DNA of 64,000 nucleotides from Durio zibethinus (lineage: Eukaryota; Streptophyta; Magnoliopsida; Malvales; Malvaceae), in the NCBI RefSeq assembly GCF_002303985.1, contig NW_019167926.1, positions 7,832,206 through 7,896,205 on the forward strand, read 5' to 3'. Positions within the stretch are counted from its first letter, which is position 1. Every line of letters begins with the position of its first letter. The position numbers were made by a program, and so were the translations under genes. Shown one piece after another: positions 23,862 through 37,500 of this stretch. Below the pieces are notes generated by a model. It worked only from the letters and a program-made list of their open reading frames with translations, was not told the DNA's origin and ran no database searches.

Positions 23862-26041
23862 CTACTTTAGTAATACTTTCCATATCTTCCTCATATACAC
23901 AGCTAATGACATTATGGAAAGCCCCGCTGAAATATAAAGCAAGATAACGCCTGAAGCTACTAAAACCCCAGGTTCTCCGAGACTGCATAAAGGGAAAAAA
24001 TAGAAAAGAAAAGAAAAAAAAAAAAAGAAACAGTCAGATCCTAAAAGAATGATTCAAGCAGGCTTATTGGAATTTATCATTTTCATGTTGGTCAAGGAAG
24101 CAATTTAATAAACCTGGTATCTCGTGTAGCCAGAAGGATGGTTAGTGCAGCCATCTGTGTGGCAGTTTTCCACTTCCCCAGATTATTTACCGCAACAGCC
24201 TGATAATATGTATCAAACTTAAAATTAGCTACAACCAAAACCTAAGCATTTCCTTATGAGAAAAAAAAAAGCATCTAAAAAGCCTTTTATTTAGAAGTAA
24301 AATAGGTTGTTGATTAACATCCATGGGAGAGAAACATACCTCTAAAAGCTTACTATTTTGAGAAGCAGCCCATTCCCTAACGGCGGACATAGTTATCTAC
24401 AAATAAATTGCCAACTATTTCTAAGATATCCACAACTAATTCATAAACATATAGAAAAATATGGGCTATAGTATATATTACCTCCCTTCCGATAATGGCA
24501 ATTGATGGTACAATGAGTAGCCATGGCACTTGCCCAAACATAGCAACATTCAAAGGTCTTGAACATAATAAGACCAATGTAGCAGCAACCATAAGCTACA
24601 ATTAACAGGCATGCTATCAGATGAAATGCTCAATGGTTAAGACAAGTTAATACATAACTTTAGCAATTAAACTGTATAAAAGAAGCACTTAAAAGTTCAG
24701 AAAATAAAAAGGAAAAAAGAACAGACCTTGTCAGCGACTGGATCCAAAAATGCACCAAAGACAGAACGTAACCTCATCTGAAAGACATAATAAATATTTT
24801 ACTCAGATCAGTTATAAATAGTAACTATAAACCAAGAGGAAAAAGAAAGGCTTCCATTGCAATGTAACGAGGGCATGTGGTGGAGGGCATACCTTCCGAG
24901 CAATGTACCCGTCAAGCCAATCGGTTATAGCAGCAGCAATAAATATGCTAGTTGTAGCAGTCCTTCCCCACCAACTATCGACATAAAAGGCTAAAGAGAA
25001 AAAAGAAAACCATTTCGTTAGTCTCTTGGATCGCAAAGTTTTCACATTGGCAATGCAATTAGCAATTTCCACTAAAAATTCAAAAGCACACCAATCCATA
25101 GATATCTTATACCAACTAAACCACATTACATTGCACGGTTGCACCCTATCAACATTGATCACAATTCACGAGTGCGGAGATTTCAAATACAAATAAAAGC
25201 CGTAACTTCCAAAAACATATCAGAGTTATCAGATTATGACTCGATGAGACTCGGAAATTACAAACAAAATACCCTGACATACACATAATTCATGAGCCAA
25301 GACTCGATAAGCAAACCAGGCTGACCTAAACATAACCATAATGGTTACGCATGTTACGTCTCAAGCAGACATCAAAATCACAAACATATGATCTAAATAT
25401 ACAAGAAAAACCATGGAAACTTTAGTTATTATCCAAACATTAAACAGATCAAAATTAAAGGTCCAAACAATGGAGGAAACAACAAAACCTTATTGCATTA
25501 CATTAAAATTGAAAAGCATTGTCAAATAAATCCAAATCTAACATCACAATTCACAAATATTAAATTAAAATATTGATAAAGAAAATTCAAGAAAAGAAAC
25601 TTAACTGAAAACCAGCAACGGCACGGCGGCGACACGGCCCAGGGTTAAAACAGTGGGCAAAGTTAAAATTTGGGAAGAAGAATTATTAGGAGAAGACAAT
25701 TTAGGGTGGTGTTCTTCTTGTTGTTGCACCAACGGCGACGTTTTGGAATCCGAATCCATATCCACAATAATGCCGTTAGACCCGGAACCCGACTCGTTAA
25801 AGGCTCCTTTATTGTTTGCTGAGGAGGAGAAACAGTTGGGAAAGGCGAACCTACTAAAAGGAAGTAGGTTTTTATTGGGAATGCTAAATTGGGCCGAGGG
25901 TGAGAAAGGGGCTATCATGCGCCGCGTTAGTTGGAGTGAGGGTGGAGCCCGGGTGGTGGCGGTGGTGGTGGTTATGGTTCGGACCAATTTGCTTGGCTTC
26001 ACGTAGATTGAGGCCGCCAGGCTCAGTTTCAGCCCTAACAT
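23862..26041 (-). CDS. PGP1: Phosphatidylglycerophosphate synthase (CDP-diacylglycerol-glycerol-3-phosphate transferase)
   Basis: Seven exons: 26041-25606, 24990-24893, 24777-24727, 24595-24482, 24396-24340, 24199-24114 and 23982-23862 (stop TAG), giving 320 residues. The full CDP-alcohol phosphotransferase signature is present and spans two introns: D172-G173-x2-A176-R177-x8-G186-x3-D190-x3-D194. Several hydrophobic segments follow. Residues 1 to about 110 are Ser/Thr/Arg-rich with few acidic residues at the start, a likely plastid or mitochondrial targeting sequence. The enzyme makes phosphatidylglycerol phosphate, the committed step to phosphatidylglycerol in thylakoids and to cardiolipin in mitochondria; Arabidopsis PGP1 is dual-targeted. 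At3g55030 (PGPS2) is the other Arabidopsis homologue; the long leader favours the PGP1 type. It converges with the GSTL gene. Confidence 0.93.
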
Positions 26042-28284
26042 TTTGGACTTCGTTTTTTCCTTTTCTGGGTTCTAATTTTTTTCCATTTACGTGAGATTAA
26101 GGTTATTTATGGAGTTAGAGCTTCACATCCCTCATGTCTGCCGACTTTTGGTCCCTTCGAGAATCCCGCTCTCGTTGCCTACCTTGATGCCTTTATATTA
26201 TTCTTTTTCTTTTTCTTTTTTAAATTATTTAATATTTCTTTGTTCCTTAAAGTGGGTCAGTCTGGCATTGTCCAATGAGGCCAATCCATATGAAAAACCG
26301 TCTTAAACCTAATAGGCCTAATAGTCTATACTCTTGAAATTGAGCCCAAACACTTCCCAACTAAGATATCCTTATTGGTTTGATCGCCATCTAACCTTGT
26401 TAAAAATATAGCATATCATTTATAAATTTATATCATCTAAACTTGTTAAAAATATAGCATATCATTAATTAATTATAATAAAAATTTATATTCATTATTT
26501 GATGTGTACATTTTATATGATTTTTTGGATTTTTTAATGAATTCTAATTAAGGTTGAATTATAAATGATGATATGTTCACATTAAAAAAGTATAAAAAAG
26601 ATCGTGTTATTTATATCTAGAGGTGTTTATGGATTAGGTTGTATTGTGTTCACACAGGACTCATATTTAATGTTAATAGTTTATATATTTACTTAAATTT
26701 GATTTAATCTAAAATTTTGGATTTCAAAATTTTCTCTAAGTTCGATCAAAATTTTAAAAAAAATTAAAATCATCCATTAAACTTAATTTATATAATAAAA
26801 ATTTAAAAAAAATATTATTAAATTAAATTTATTGAAATTATATTTGATTTATATATATTAAAAATAAAAATTATATACAAATTACTTTTATTTTTAATTT
26901 TTATATATGTGAATTAATTTATATATAATTCATATGTATATATAATTTATATATATGTAAATTAAGGTCAAAATGAGTAGAGTTTGAGTTTTAAATATTT
27001 TATTTAAGATTTGACTCAAATTTTGAATAAATTTTAAAATTATACTTAAATTTATTTAATAACTTTTAATTTTTTTATTTACATTCTCTCAAAATTTAAA
27101 CATACCTTTAAATTTGAGCAAATAACTTAATTTTTAAATAGGTCTATTTATGCCAAAAGGGATGGCATGTGACTTTGATTAGGTTAATTAGTGAAATTAT
27201 TGAGTATTTCTAGACCTTTTCCTTTAAAAGTGTGCAAAAATGAATGATTGTCTCTTATCCACCCATGAATTTAAAATTGCCCAATTAGATAATAATAGTA
27301 ATAACCATAGTGGTGGCAAGTGTCTTATTTTGACAAAAAGAGAGAAAGCACATCAATTTTATCAACGAATTCTTTTTATAATAATAATAATATAAAAAGA
27401 TGATCAATTTTATGGATATTTATTGATATTTGTCTAAGATTAATTAAATTTTTATTTTTAAAATGTTTTTGCTAATGGAAGCATTAAGAGCATTTAATAT
27501 TATTATATTAAGTAATATATATTCTTCAATGCATTGAAATTCTCTCATTAATTTCATTCAATTGACTTGTTTTAAAAGACGAAAATCACTAAGATCATAT
27601 CATAATAAATTGTTAATTTAAAGTTCAAAACTATTGACATGCTAAATCGATTTAATTTACTTGAATAAAAGACATTTCTTTACTAGAATAAAAAAAAATT
27701 ATAATAAAAAAAGGGTTTTGTCTCGATTTGTAAAAACATAAAAATAATGTTGCAAAAAGGAAAAAAAAAGAATTTAGTTTATCCTCTTTTAATAATGGCA
27801 TGAGAAAAAGAAAAGGCAAAAAGCGTAACTTTTTTGTTAGTATCCGTAGTAAGATTCATGGTCATGGGCCTACATGTTATCGCAGACCCCACTTCTTTTC
27901 AGTGCAATAACTATTCTGACGGTGATTTCTAACATTGACATTATTTTATTTAAAAAAAAAAAAAAAACTTTGACAAGAACATTTTATTTTCAAGTAAATA
28001 TTTTCATTGCCGACACTTTGCCTAATTATTTTTTGAGTAAAAAAAAGGACAAAATAACAATATACAAAAACTTTCATTTCATTTTGGTGATTATTTATCT
28101 CTATTATATTAATTAAGAAATAAATAATTTTAACCATCACTTTTATCCTAAAATTAAAAAAAACAACTTCATAATACTATTTTATACATCATATAAACTC
28201 TTAAAAGACATAAAATATTTTTTTATTGACGAAAAAAAAAAGAAAATATACAAAATAAAATAATTTTTTTGGTAAAAAAATTTA

Positions 28285-28460
28285 AAGGTAAATAAATTAT
28301 TCAATCTCTCAACTTATGATAAGATATGTTATAATTTAAAATAAGTAACTGTAAATCATATATTCAAGATGATTTAAATAAATGATCATCGATATGATTC
28401 AAATTTAAGATCTTTTCATCAATAAAAATAAATATTAACAAATTGAATCAATAATTTATT
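28285..28460 (-). mobile_element. Dispersed SINE-like repeat, copy 1 (minus orientation)
   Basis: Its reverse complement aligns over about 150 bases with 55182-55335: shared AATAAATTATTG, AAGWTCAAGTAAT-like, ATATCGAT, ATTTAAATNAT, ATGAYTTA-A-TTA-TTATTTTAA and ACATATCTT. See the copy at 55182 for box motifs. Confidence 0.5.
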
Positions 28461-29218
28461 GATAAAATTAATACTAAGAGTGAATTTTGAATTAATAGTA
28501 AGAGTGAATTGTATCCAAAATCTACGATCATTTTATATGATTTTTTTTTAATTTTAACTCATTTGTTATATAATATATACTAATAATTTATGCATTTTAT
28601 TCTAAAATTACTATTCAATAACTTTCTACGTGTAACTTAATTCATTTTTTTTCTTTTCGCTAGTCTCCTAAATAATTGAATTTAGCATACATATATACCT
28701 TCTTTGTCTCATTATTTATTTATTTTTAAAAATTTCTTAAAATTAAATATTTTTTATTTTTTGCATTAAAAATTATAAAATTTAAATTTTAATATAAATT
28801 ATTAAAATCAAAATTTTTTAATTTCATAAAAATCAATAACATTAAAAAAAATGAAGGAAGTAATATAATAAAATAAACTTTACATATTAATGAAATTTAG
28901 GGTAATATGCACTTTAGTAGTTTAATTATTTATACACTACGTAACTATATTTTAGCTATAATTATGATTGTTTCTATTTTAGTCCTTTTAAGATTCAACT
29001 ATTGTATTTATTTTTATTTTTATTTTTATTTTTCTGGTTAAAAGATTTGCCGAATCCTGCCTTTCTCCGTCTTCGAACTCCGTGACAGAAAATCACCCAT
29101 ATGGTGATAATGTGACGCTAATCTCGTTATCGCCCTTTTGCATGTGCCGGCCTTCCCATCACTGTCCTCTCTCTCTCACTCCCTCAGTTCCCTTCTACCA
29201 AACAACGGAACCGAAACT

Positions 29219-29240
29219 CCCTCTCTCTCTCTCTCTCTCT
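29219..29240 (+). repeat. (CT)n run in the TBC 5' UTR
   Basis: About ten CT units some 140 bases upstream of the TBC start codon; pyrimidine-rich leaders of this kind are common in plant core promoters and 5' UTRs. Confidence 0.8.
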
Positions 29241-29381
29241 TATTTCCTTTTATTTCTCTTCCATTGTTTTTCCGTTGCAGAAATTCAACCAAAACAGACA
29301 AATCTCCGAAAGATACTCTTCTTCGTCTCCGACCTCAAAATCTCACAGACCAATCAAATCGATCCACCTCACCCACACCAA

Positions 29382-31539
29382 ATGAGATCCTCCGCCACTA
29401 CCGTTATAACAACCGCCAAAGCCGTAAATCCCCTTATAACATTCGAACACAAGAGGTACGCTCTTCTCGCCACGCGTCCCTTTGATTTCTCTCTCTGATC
29501 CTTGTCAATTTTGATCAGATCTTTTTTTTTTTCTTATTTTCTGTAAATTTATTTGACTGGTTTTGACTTCGAATTTTTTATCCGTGATTCTTGAAATTTT
29601 CATTTATGGATTCTTGATTTGGATTTGACAATGTGAAATGTGATTTAATTCTTTGAACAAATTTGAGTGGAAAATATGAGCATATGTTGTTTTCAAGTGT
29701 AACTTTGGCAATCTTTGGAAGCCTATTGCAGGTAAATTCAAGCTCGATTTTGATTGAATTTTTCTTTTTTTCTTCTTTTACTTTGATGCATTTGAGTTAA
29801 ATTTTTCGTGATCAAGATCTTATTGAATTTGATCATAATTTAGTTTAGTAATTGACGAATGTGGTGGCTGGTTGCTAGAGATTTAAGTTAGTTTTTGCTG
29901 AGAACATTGTTTAATTCAGTGATCTTTCATTGAATTTTTTAATGGAATGTGGTTTGATTTTTGAGCAAATTGAGTGGAAAATGAGTGATGATAGAAATCA
30001 AAGTAGTTTAGGTTGGACTAGGATATGTTGTTGTCTAGTGTAACTAGGCAATGTTTGGAGGAAGATTGCAGGTAATTTGAGTTGTATTTCAATTAAATTA
30101 CATGCCATTTCGCTTTTAGTTTGGCTTCGTATTTCTTGCTCTAGATTTTATTTCGCTATGAGTTGTATTGATTTGAATTTGATAAGTTTAGGTTAATATG
30201 GCAAGTAATTTTAATTTTAAGCTAGTTTTTGCTTAGAATGTTGTGGAAATTTGCAATCTTTGTTTGAGCTTTTCTTTCATGGAATTATATATTGTTAATG
30301 TGAAGATTTTGTTGAACTTTTGGGGGTTATTAAAGCATTTATTGTTGACAGGGATGCATATGGATTTGCGGTGAGACCTCAGCATGTGCAAAGATACCGA
30401 GAATATGCTAATATCTACAAGGTATTTTTCTTGACTATCTCTGCGTTTATTATTGCCTTTTATTTTAAGCTCATCACCTTCTTTCAGCTGCTGACGAAAA
30501 AGAAAATGATGATAAAATGCCTTCTCATATATCATGCTGAATGTTGAATAATGTGTCTCACTCTCTCACTTAGTACAGAAATGGGTGATAATGTGTCATA
30601 GAGTTATTCTCTGAAACAACAGACTAACTTAAGCCAATAAATTCTGTTAAGACTTGACATATTTCCTTTAATCCTTCTTCTCTTTTTCTTTCTCAACCTC
30701 TCTCTCTTCCACATTGTTACTGGTCCTGAATGATAACAATTTCTATAATTCAGAACTTTGATTTATTTTCTTTGACTAATTTCTGGGCAACTGAATGGAG
30801 ATCAAAGGAAATAATCTCAACTAAGAAGAATAAAGGTTATATCCTGTCTATTTCCATGACTTTAGGAAGAAGAGGAGGAAAGATCAGATAGGTGGAATGA
30901 TTTCTTGGAACGCCAAGCCGAGTCTGCTCAATTGCCTATCAATGGAATACCTTCAGAGGAAGGCAAGGAGGCCTCACATACTGAAGTTGCAGACGAATGG
31001 AACAATGAAGTACAGGAGGGAGCTGTGGGAGATGATATATGTGAAAAGAAGGCTGATTCTGATAGTCTGTCTGACAATGATACAGAAAAACAGAAGGTAC
31101 AGTCTGCACCGGAGAAAAGAGTTCATCAGATCCAAATATGGACTGAAATTAGACCGTCCCTTCGGGCCATTGAAGATATGATGAGTAGTCGTGTAAAGAA
31201 GAAAGGCAGTTTATCAAAAAATGAGCAAGAAACCTGTCGAGGGAAGCCGTTAACTCCTACTGAAGCTGGTAGAATCCCAAAGGGGGCATCAGAGGAGGAT
31301 TCTGAGGATGAATTTTATGATGCAGAGAGATCTGACGCAGTTCAGGATGCCCCTACCAGTGACAGTGTGAGTACCACAACAGGTGCTGATGCTGCTGCCA
31401 ATGCAGCTCCAACAGAACCTTTATTTCCCTGGAAAGAAGAGTTGGAAGTTCTTGTTCGTGGTGGAGTGCCTATGGCTCTTAGGGGAGAGGTATTTTATTT
31501 GATGTCATCATTCTCTTTTGATTTTCCACACTCTTTCTC

Positions 31540-31580
<41 letters not shown>

Positions 31581-34500
31581 TTCTCTCTCACTCATGAACT
31601 TGTTCATTACAGCTTTGGCAAGCCTTTGTTGGTGTGACGACACGTCGAGTGGAGAATTATTACCAGGATCTGCTTGCTAATGAAACTAACTCTGGCAACA
31701 ACACTGAACAACAGAGCTTCCAGTCAGATAGTAAGGGTTTATTCACAAAGTCCCTATGTGGGCCTGAGAAATGGAAGGGGCAGATTGAGAAGGTTGTTAC
31801 CTGTGCAGTTTTCTGATTTCTGTATTTAGTTTCTTCAGCAGCTCCTGCTACTTTTTGTTTGGTGTTATTATTGAGTTTACTAACTGATTAGTGGTTTTAA
31901 AAACAGGATTTGCCCCGAACATTCCCAGGTCACCCTGCTCTGGATGATGATGGTAGAAATGCTTTGAGACGGTTGCTTACAGCCTATGCTCGACATAATC
32001 CCTCTGTTGGGTACTGTCAGGTAATAGGTTCAGAAATATGTTAGCCATCGTTATGCTTGCAGTATTCAGAAATATGTTAGCTATAATCAAGCTTTGGTTT
32101 TTCTCATGCAGGCCATGAATTTTTTTGCTGCCTTGTTACTCCTCTTGATGCCTGAAGAAAATGCCTTCTGGTAAGTTTGGATACTCAGTTGAGAAAATTC
32201 CTTGCAAATCCAGTATTCCTTGTTCCATCTATTAAATTCATTTTTTAAGGTTACAAATTCGAGCATATTTTGTTGCTGGAACATGATTTGCATGTTTTCT
32301 TATCTTGTTTATTTGGTGGGATTCTCTATTTTTTAGTGGCAACTGGCAAGCATGGTATCATTTAATTTTGGGTAAACCTCACATACATCCCGTATGGTTT
32401 AACGTTTTCCCACTTATCACCCCTGTACTTTTTTTCCCATTTAACACCCTGAGGTCTTATTCCGTTCCCATAGGGGGTTATGGCTTTAACATATTTAGGA
32501 AATGACACAAAAATCCCCTTCTTTAATTTAAATTTTCAAAATTGTCATTAAACCTTTGAAAACTAAAATCTTGAACCTTAAAATATAAAAAGATCAATCA
32601 CAAATTTAAGACAAAAAATAACAGTCAATAATATGATTCAACCGGAAAGAAAATAAATGGAAACGAATCTAGACTTTTTGGAGAGGCTGGTTGTTGGAGA
32701 GGATAAGAGGTTAATGGGAAGATATTCTGGAAAAAAAAAAAGAAAAAGAAAAAGAGAGAAACATACATGAAGAAAGAGAAGAAAAATGAAAATAGATCCA
32801 TAATAAAGAGAGGGTATAATTGAAATTTCAAGTTAATTAATTTGGGCATGTGATAAAAATGTGAAATATTAACAACGTAACCCCTTGTGGGAATGAAATA
32901 GGACCTCAGGGTGTTAAATGGGAAAAAAAGTACAGGGGTGGTATGTGGGAAAGCATCAAACCATATGGGGTTTATGTGGGGTTTATCCTTTAATTTTAAA
33001 AAATAAGTTCAAGATTGGCTTTATATTCTTCTAAGTTCTGGTATACATTTCAGGACTTTGATGGGCATTATTGATGACTATTTTGATGGCTATTACTCGG
33101 AGGAAATGATTGAGTCTCAGGTAATATTTTGCATAACTCTTTTTCTCCTTGTTGGTTGATTACCACCATCTGCTTTCTCCTAAATGAGAACAACAAAGTG
33201 GTTGATGGAATAATTATGCTTTAGATAACCTTCCTGGTAACTTGTGGCCTTTTGTTAGGTCGACCAACTTGTTTTTGAGGTGTTGGTGCGCGAGAGATTT
33301 CCCAAACTGGGTTTGTTTTTCAATATTTGTTCTTTTTTGTGTTTGAAATTTCCCAGATGTTCTCTTTTCATTGCCTTTTTTTGGCAGTTTATGATTGACA
33401 TTTTTGTCTTTATTGCAGTCAATCATCTAGATTACCTGGGAGTGCAAGTTGCATGGGTTTCTGGACCATGGTTCCTTTCCATTTTTATGAACATGCTTCC
33501 ATGGGAAACTGGTTAGGTTTCATGCTGTCTTTTAGCAATATTTAACTAGTTGAACAATTTATCACACTATTTGACATTTTTTCTTATGGTTGGTGCCTTT
33601 GTTGCTAGTTTAGTGATGTTGCACTCACTTAACACTTGGAATAACCAGTGCTTAATTATAAGCTTCCTGATGGATTTCTCCTTACAGTACTTCGAGTCTG
33701 GGATGTACTCCTGTATGAAGGAAACCGCGTCATGCTTTTTAGGACAGCACTTGCTTTAATGGAGTTGTATGGTATGGTGTAAAAGACACACGAGTGTTTT
33801 GACTTTTATGATATCTTAGGTACTTGAAGCCTGAAAATAGTTACAAATGAGCTGTTTAATCTACAAAATTTAACTTAATTTTCTTACAGGTCCTGCACTG
33901 GTTACAACTAAGGATGCAGGTGATGCAATTACTTTGCTACAGTCATTGGCCGGCTCAACATTTGATAGCAGTCAACTTGTATTGACAGCTTGTATGGGTT
34001 ACCAAAATGTAAATGAAAAAAGATTATGTGAGTTAAGAGAGAAGCATCGGTCAGCTGTAATAGCTGCAGTTGAGGAAAGATCAAAGGGGCTTCAAGCTTG
34101 GAGGGATTCTCAGGGCCTGGCATCTAAGCTATATAATTTTAAGCATGATCCCAAGTCGATGCTTACGGAACCAAATAAGACAGGACGACTGGTTGATTCA
34201 CAAACAAATGGGGATCTCTCTTGTTCCGAATCTGGATCAACGAATGCGGACGAAGTTCTTATTAGTCTGACACGAGATGCTGAGTTGGATGCTGTTCCAG
34301 ATCTTCAAGAGCAGGTTGCATATACATTTTCCCTTTCATGAGTACCATATTTCATTGTTTAATATTGCATTTTGTCTGTGAGTGGATGATCTTTCTTCCT
34401 TATCCAGTAGAATAGACCTATTTTGCATGACCACTTATATGTTTTGTTTGCCCTGAAAATTAGAAATATATAGATATTTGAATAATGTGATGTTGTATTC

Positions 34501-37500
34501 TACTCTTATATCCTGAGTTTTATTTTTCTAGTTTAATATGTTATTGACCAAACAATGGATATAATGGTCCAAGATTTAACAGAAGATATTGCCTTAAAAT
34601 GAGGTTCCGAAGGATTTATGTTGCCAATCATTTTTGGTTGGATCTAGGGTTTAGTTAGTTAAATAATTCTTCTATTTTTCATACTGCATGCATATGTGAG
34701 ATTATGGCATAAGCTCTCTTTCTAGTGTTGGATTTCTTAGAGTCAGAAAAATTATTTGCAAAAGCTGTCTAGTGAAATTTCTAATTGATCCTGGAATTCA
34801 TATGAGGACTATTATTTTGCCATGTGTTATAAACTTTAAATGACAATCCATTTATCTGCCTGTGTGGATTTGTTGCATTGATTTCATATACACTGAAACT
34901 TTCCACCTTGATTAACATGAGTCACACTAATATTTTTTGGCCTAAACCAAATGTTAAGGGATGTCACTTGTTGGATTTATATGGAGTAATAGGCACTGGC
35001 AAATTGAAGATATTAGGAGTCTATAAATCGTACTCAATTGTATTCTTCACTTGCTGGTGTTCATGCATGACATTTTGTTGGCCTGTTTTATGATGTTCTT
35101 ATATTCTTAATTTCTTATAAACAATCATGTGCAGGTTGTGTGGTTAAAGGTTGAGTTGTGCAGGTTGCTGGAAGAGAAAAGATCAGCTGTCCTCAGGTTA
35201 ATAATTTTTATCATCTCTATGGTTTTCATGTTTTGCAATCTTCTGTTTGCTATAGACTGTAATGGAGACCGTGTAATTTATTTTGTTGGTCACATATTTG
35301 TTACTCACTTGCTCTTTACCTCTCTTATACATGGACGTATCTTAGCTACGTTACAATGGTTTATAAATTGGATATCTTTGACTACTTAATCTTTGCATTT
35401 TATGCTGGAATTCTTGGCTTATCTGTTTTAAAATAATTCTTCTGCCAAAATAACCCCCGATGAATATGACACTGATAATCTTCCTGTCTCATTTGTGTCA
35501 GATCTGAGGAGCTGGAGACGGCTTTGATGGAAATGGTTAAGCAGGATAATCGACGTGAATTGAGTGCTCGGGTAAACTGGAATATCTTCGTTACTGGAAA
35601 TTCCTTTGACGTGAATATAAATTTATAATTGTTGTTCTTGCATGTTTTCCATTTTTCCTTGCCCAAATTTTATGGTCGATTTTCTAACTTTTTCTTAGAA
35701 CCATTACTAAACTACAAGTCATTCCCTTGCTTGCAACTTATTTTTCTTCCTTTTACCTGCCACCTTGGCCCTCTTAATGGAACTGTATTTGGATTCTAGA
35801 TGTGCATTCTACCTTTAGCTACTACAGAATATATAACTTGATTTATGTTATTACCATAACTTGCAAAGACCTGTGTTTCTGGTTGTCATGACTCATGCGT
35901 GAATCAGTGATAGACACTAGACAGTTGGCTGGTAATCTATATGCTTTGATTTTTGGTTTTTCGTTGACTTGGTAGTTGCTAGGTGTTTGCTTCAGAGGAA
36001 TATATTGAATACTAATATCTGTTTCTGATCTTTAGGTGGAGCAATTAGAGCAAGAGGTTGCTGAGCTTCGAAAGACACTTTCTGAGAAGCAGGAACAAGA
36101 AAATGCAATGCTTCAGGTTTGATTTGTTTTTGTCTTGTTTAATTAGTGGAAGATTATCATCTTCACTTGTTATAAATGTTTTGAAGATCATGAGATTTGT
36201 CACACATTTTGTAGGTCCTAATGCGGGTGGAGCAGGATCAAAGGGTAACAGAAGATGCTCGCAGATTTGCTGAACAAGATGCAGCTGCACAAAGATATGC
36301 TGCTCAAGTGCTTCAAGTACTTACTGTGATCAAAGCTCTCGTTTTGCTTTGCAACTGTCATCAGTAAATATTTGCTGGCAGCAATTTTTCCTTTGGTTCT
36401 TGAGTTGAAATTAACAATAATATTCATTTGGCCTTATGATAATGGTTTGAAAACTATAGGTCTTTTAATCACTTATCACTAGAAACAAATTATCTTTTTC
36501 AAAATACTGCAGGCAGGGGAAGAATGTCTTAAATGCATCTATTGATTTCGCGAAAAAAATCATTGCAAACAAGAAAATATTTTAGTTGCCTGTCAAGCTG
36601 TTATTAATCAAACTCTGGGGCTTTACTCAAAAAAATGTTACTTATGTACTCTAGCATAGAAAATTTGCTAGAATATGCTCTTTTCCATTTCCCTATAAAA
36701 AGTTTCCCCTCAAACAAACCTTACTTATGGAACTAACATTGTTTTGAGTTCTTAATCTTTTTTCTGGGGAGAAATATGCAAATATTATTATTATTTGTAT
36801 TTTTATTAGGCTCCATCTCTGCTTTGGCTGTAACTTTTATGTTAATGCAGGAAAAGTATGAAGAGGCCATTGCTTCGCTTGCCGAAATGGAGAAAAGAGT
36901 GGTAATGGCAGAATCAATGTTGGAGGCTACCTTACAGTACCAGTCTGGACAAAATAAAGTTCAACCTTCTCCACGGTGCTTAGTCAACCTTTTGCCAATT
37001 TCAAACCTTTTATGCTTGGGTGAAACATTTTTAGTTGTGTTGGGTGTTTATATATGTTGGGAGGGGGGGGGGGGGGGGGGTATGGGGATGACTCAATAAA
37101 TTGTGTGTGTGTTTTTTATATTTCTTGCAATGCCATTCAAAAGCTATGTTCTTCCCAATACCTATTTTTAGTCTCCCTTTTTATTATCTGCCCTCTTACC
37201 GCCAGCACTTAACTAAGAACTGGAAGAAATGCTTTAATCTTCAGCACATCATCTCTATGTAAAGATGTTGCGAGCTTCTATTTTATTTTTCTGCTCATCA
37301 TGCTTCTGGATCGGTTTCTCCCTTCTAATAAATATAAGTTTGCAGATCATCACATCCAGATTCACCATCATGCAGCAATCAAGAGCCCCAACAAGAAATC
37401 CCTACCCGGAAGATTGGTTTACTTTCTCGACCATTTGGACTTGGCTGGCGTGACAGAAACAAGGTTAGTTTTCACACATTTACATTCTTATAAGTTGTGG

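Larger units (their letters stand above)
26042..29381. other. Divergent intergenic region: PGP synthase and TBC promoters
   Basis: No gene recognised. 26042 to about 26300 is the PGP synthase 5' UTR and promoter. The middle is extremely AT-rich with many short poly-A/T tracts and includes one copy of a dispersed repeat (28285-28460). 29050-29381 is GC-richer, pyrimidine-rich and holds a (CT)n run; it is the likely 5' UTR of the TBC gene. Confidence 0.6.

Noticed and set aside
26628..27150. Possible TIR element starting TAGAGGTGTTTATGG
   Set aside because: The best right end (AAAGGTATGTTTAAA inward) matches at only about half the positions and no target duplication fits.
32625..32849. Minus-strand frame rich in Phe
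   Set aside because: It is inside the Mutator-like MITE and reflects A-rich interior sequence, not a transposase.
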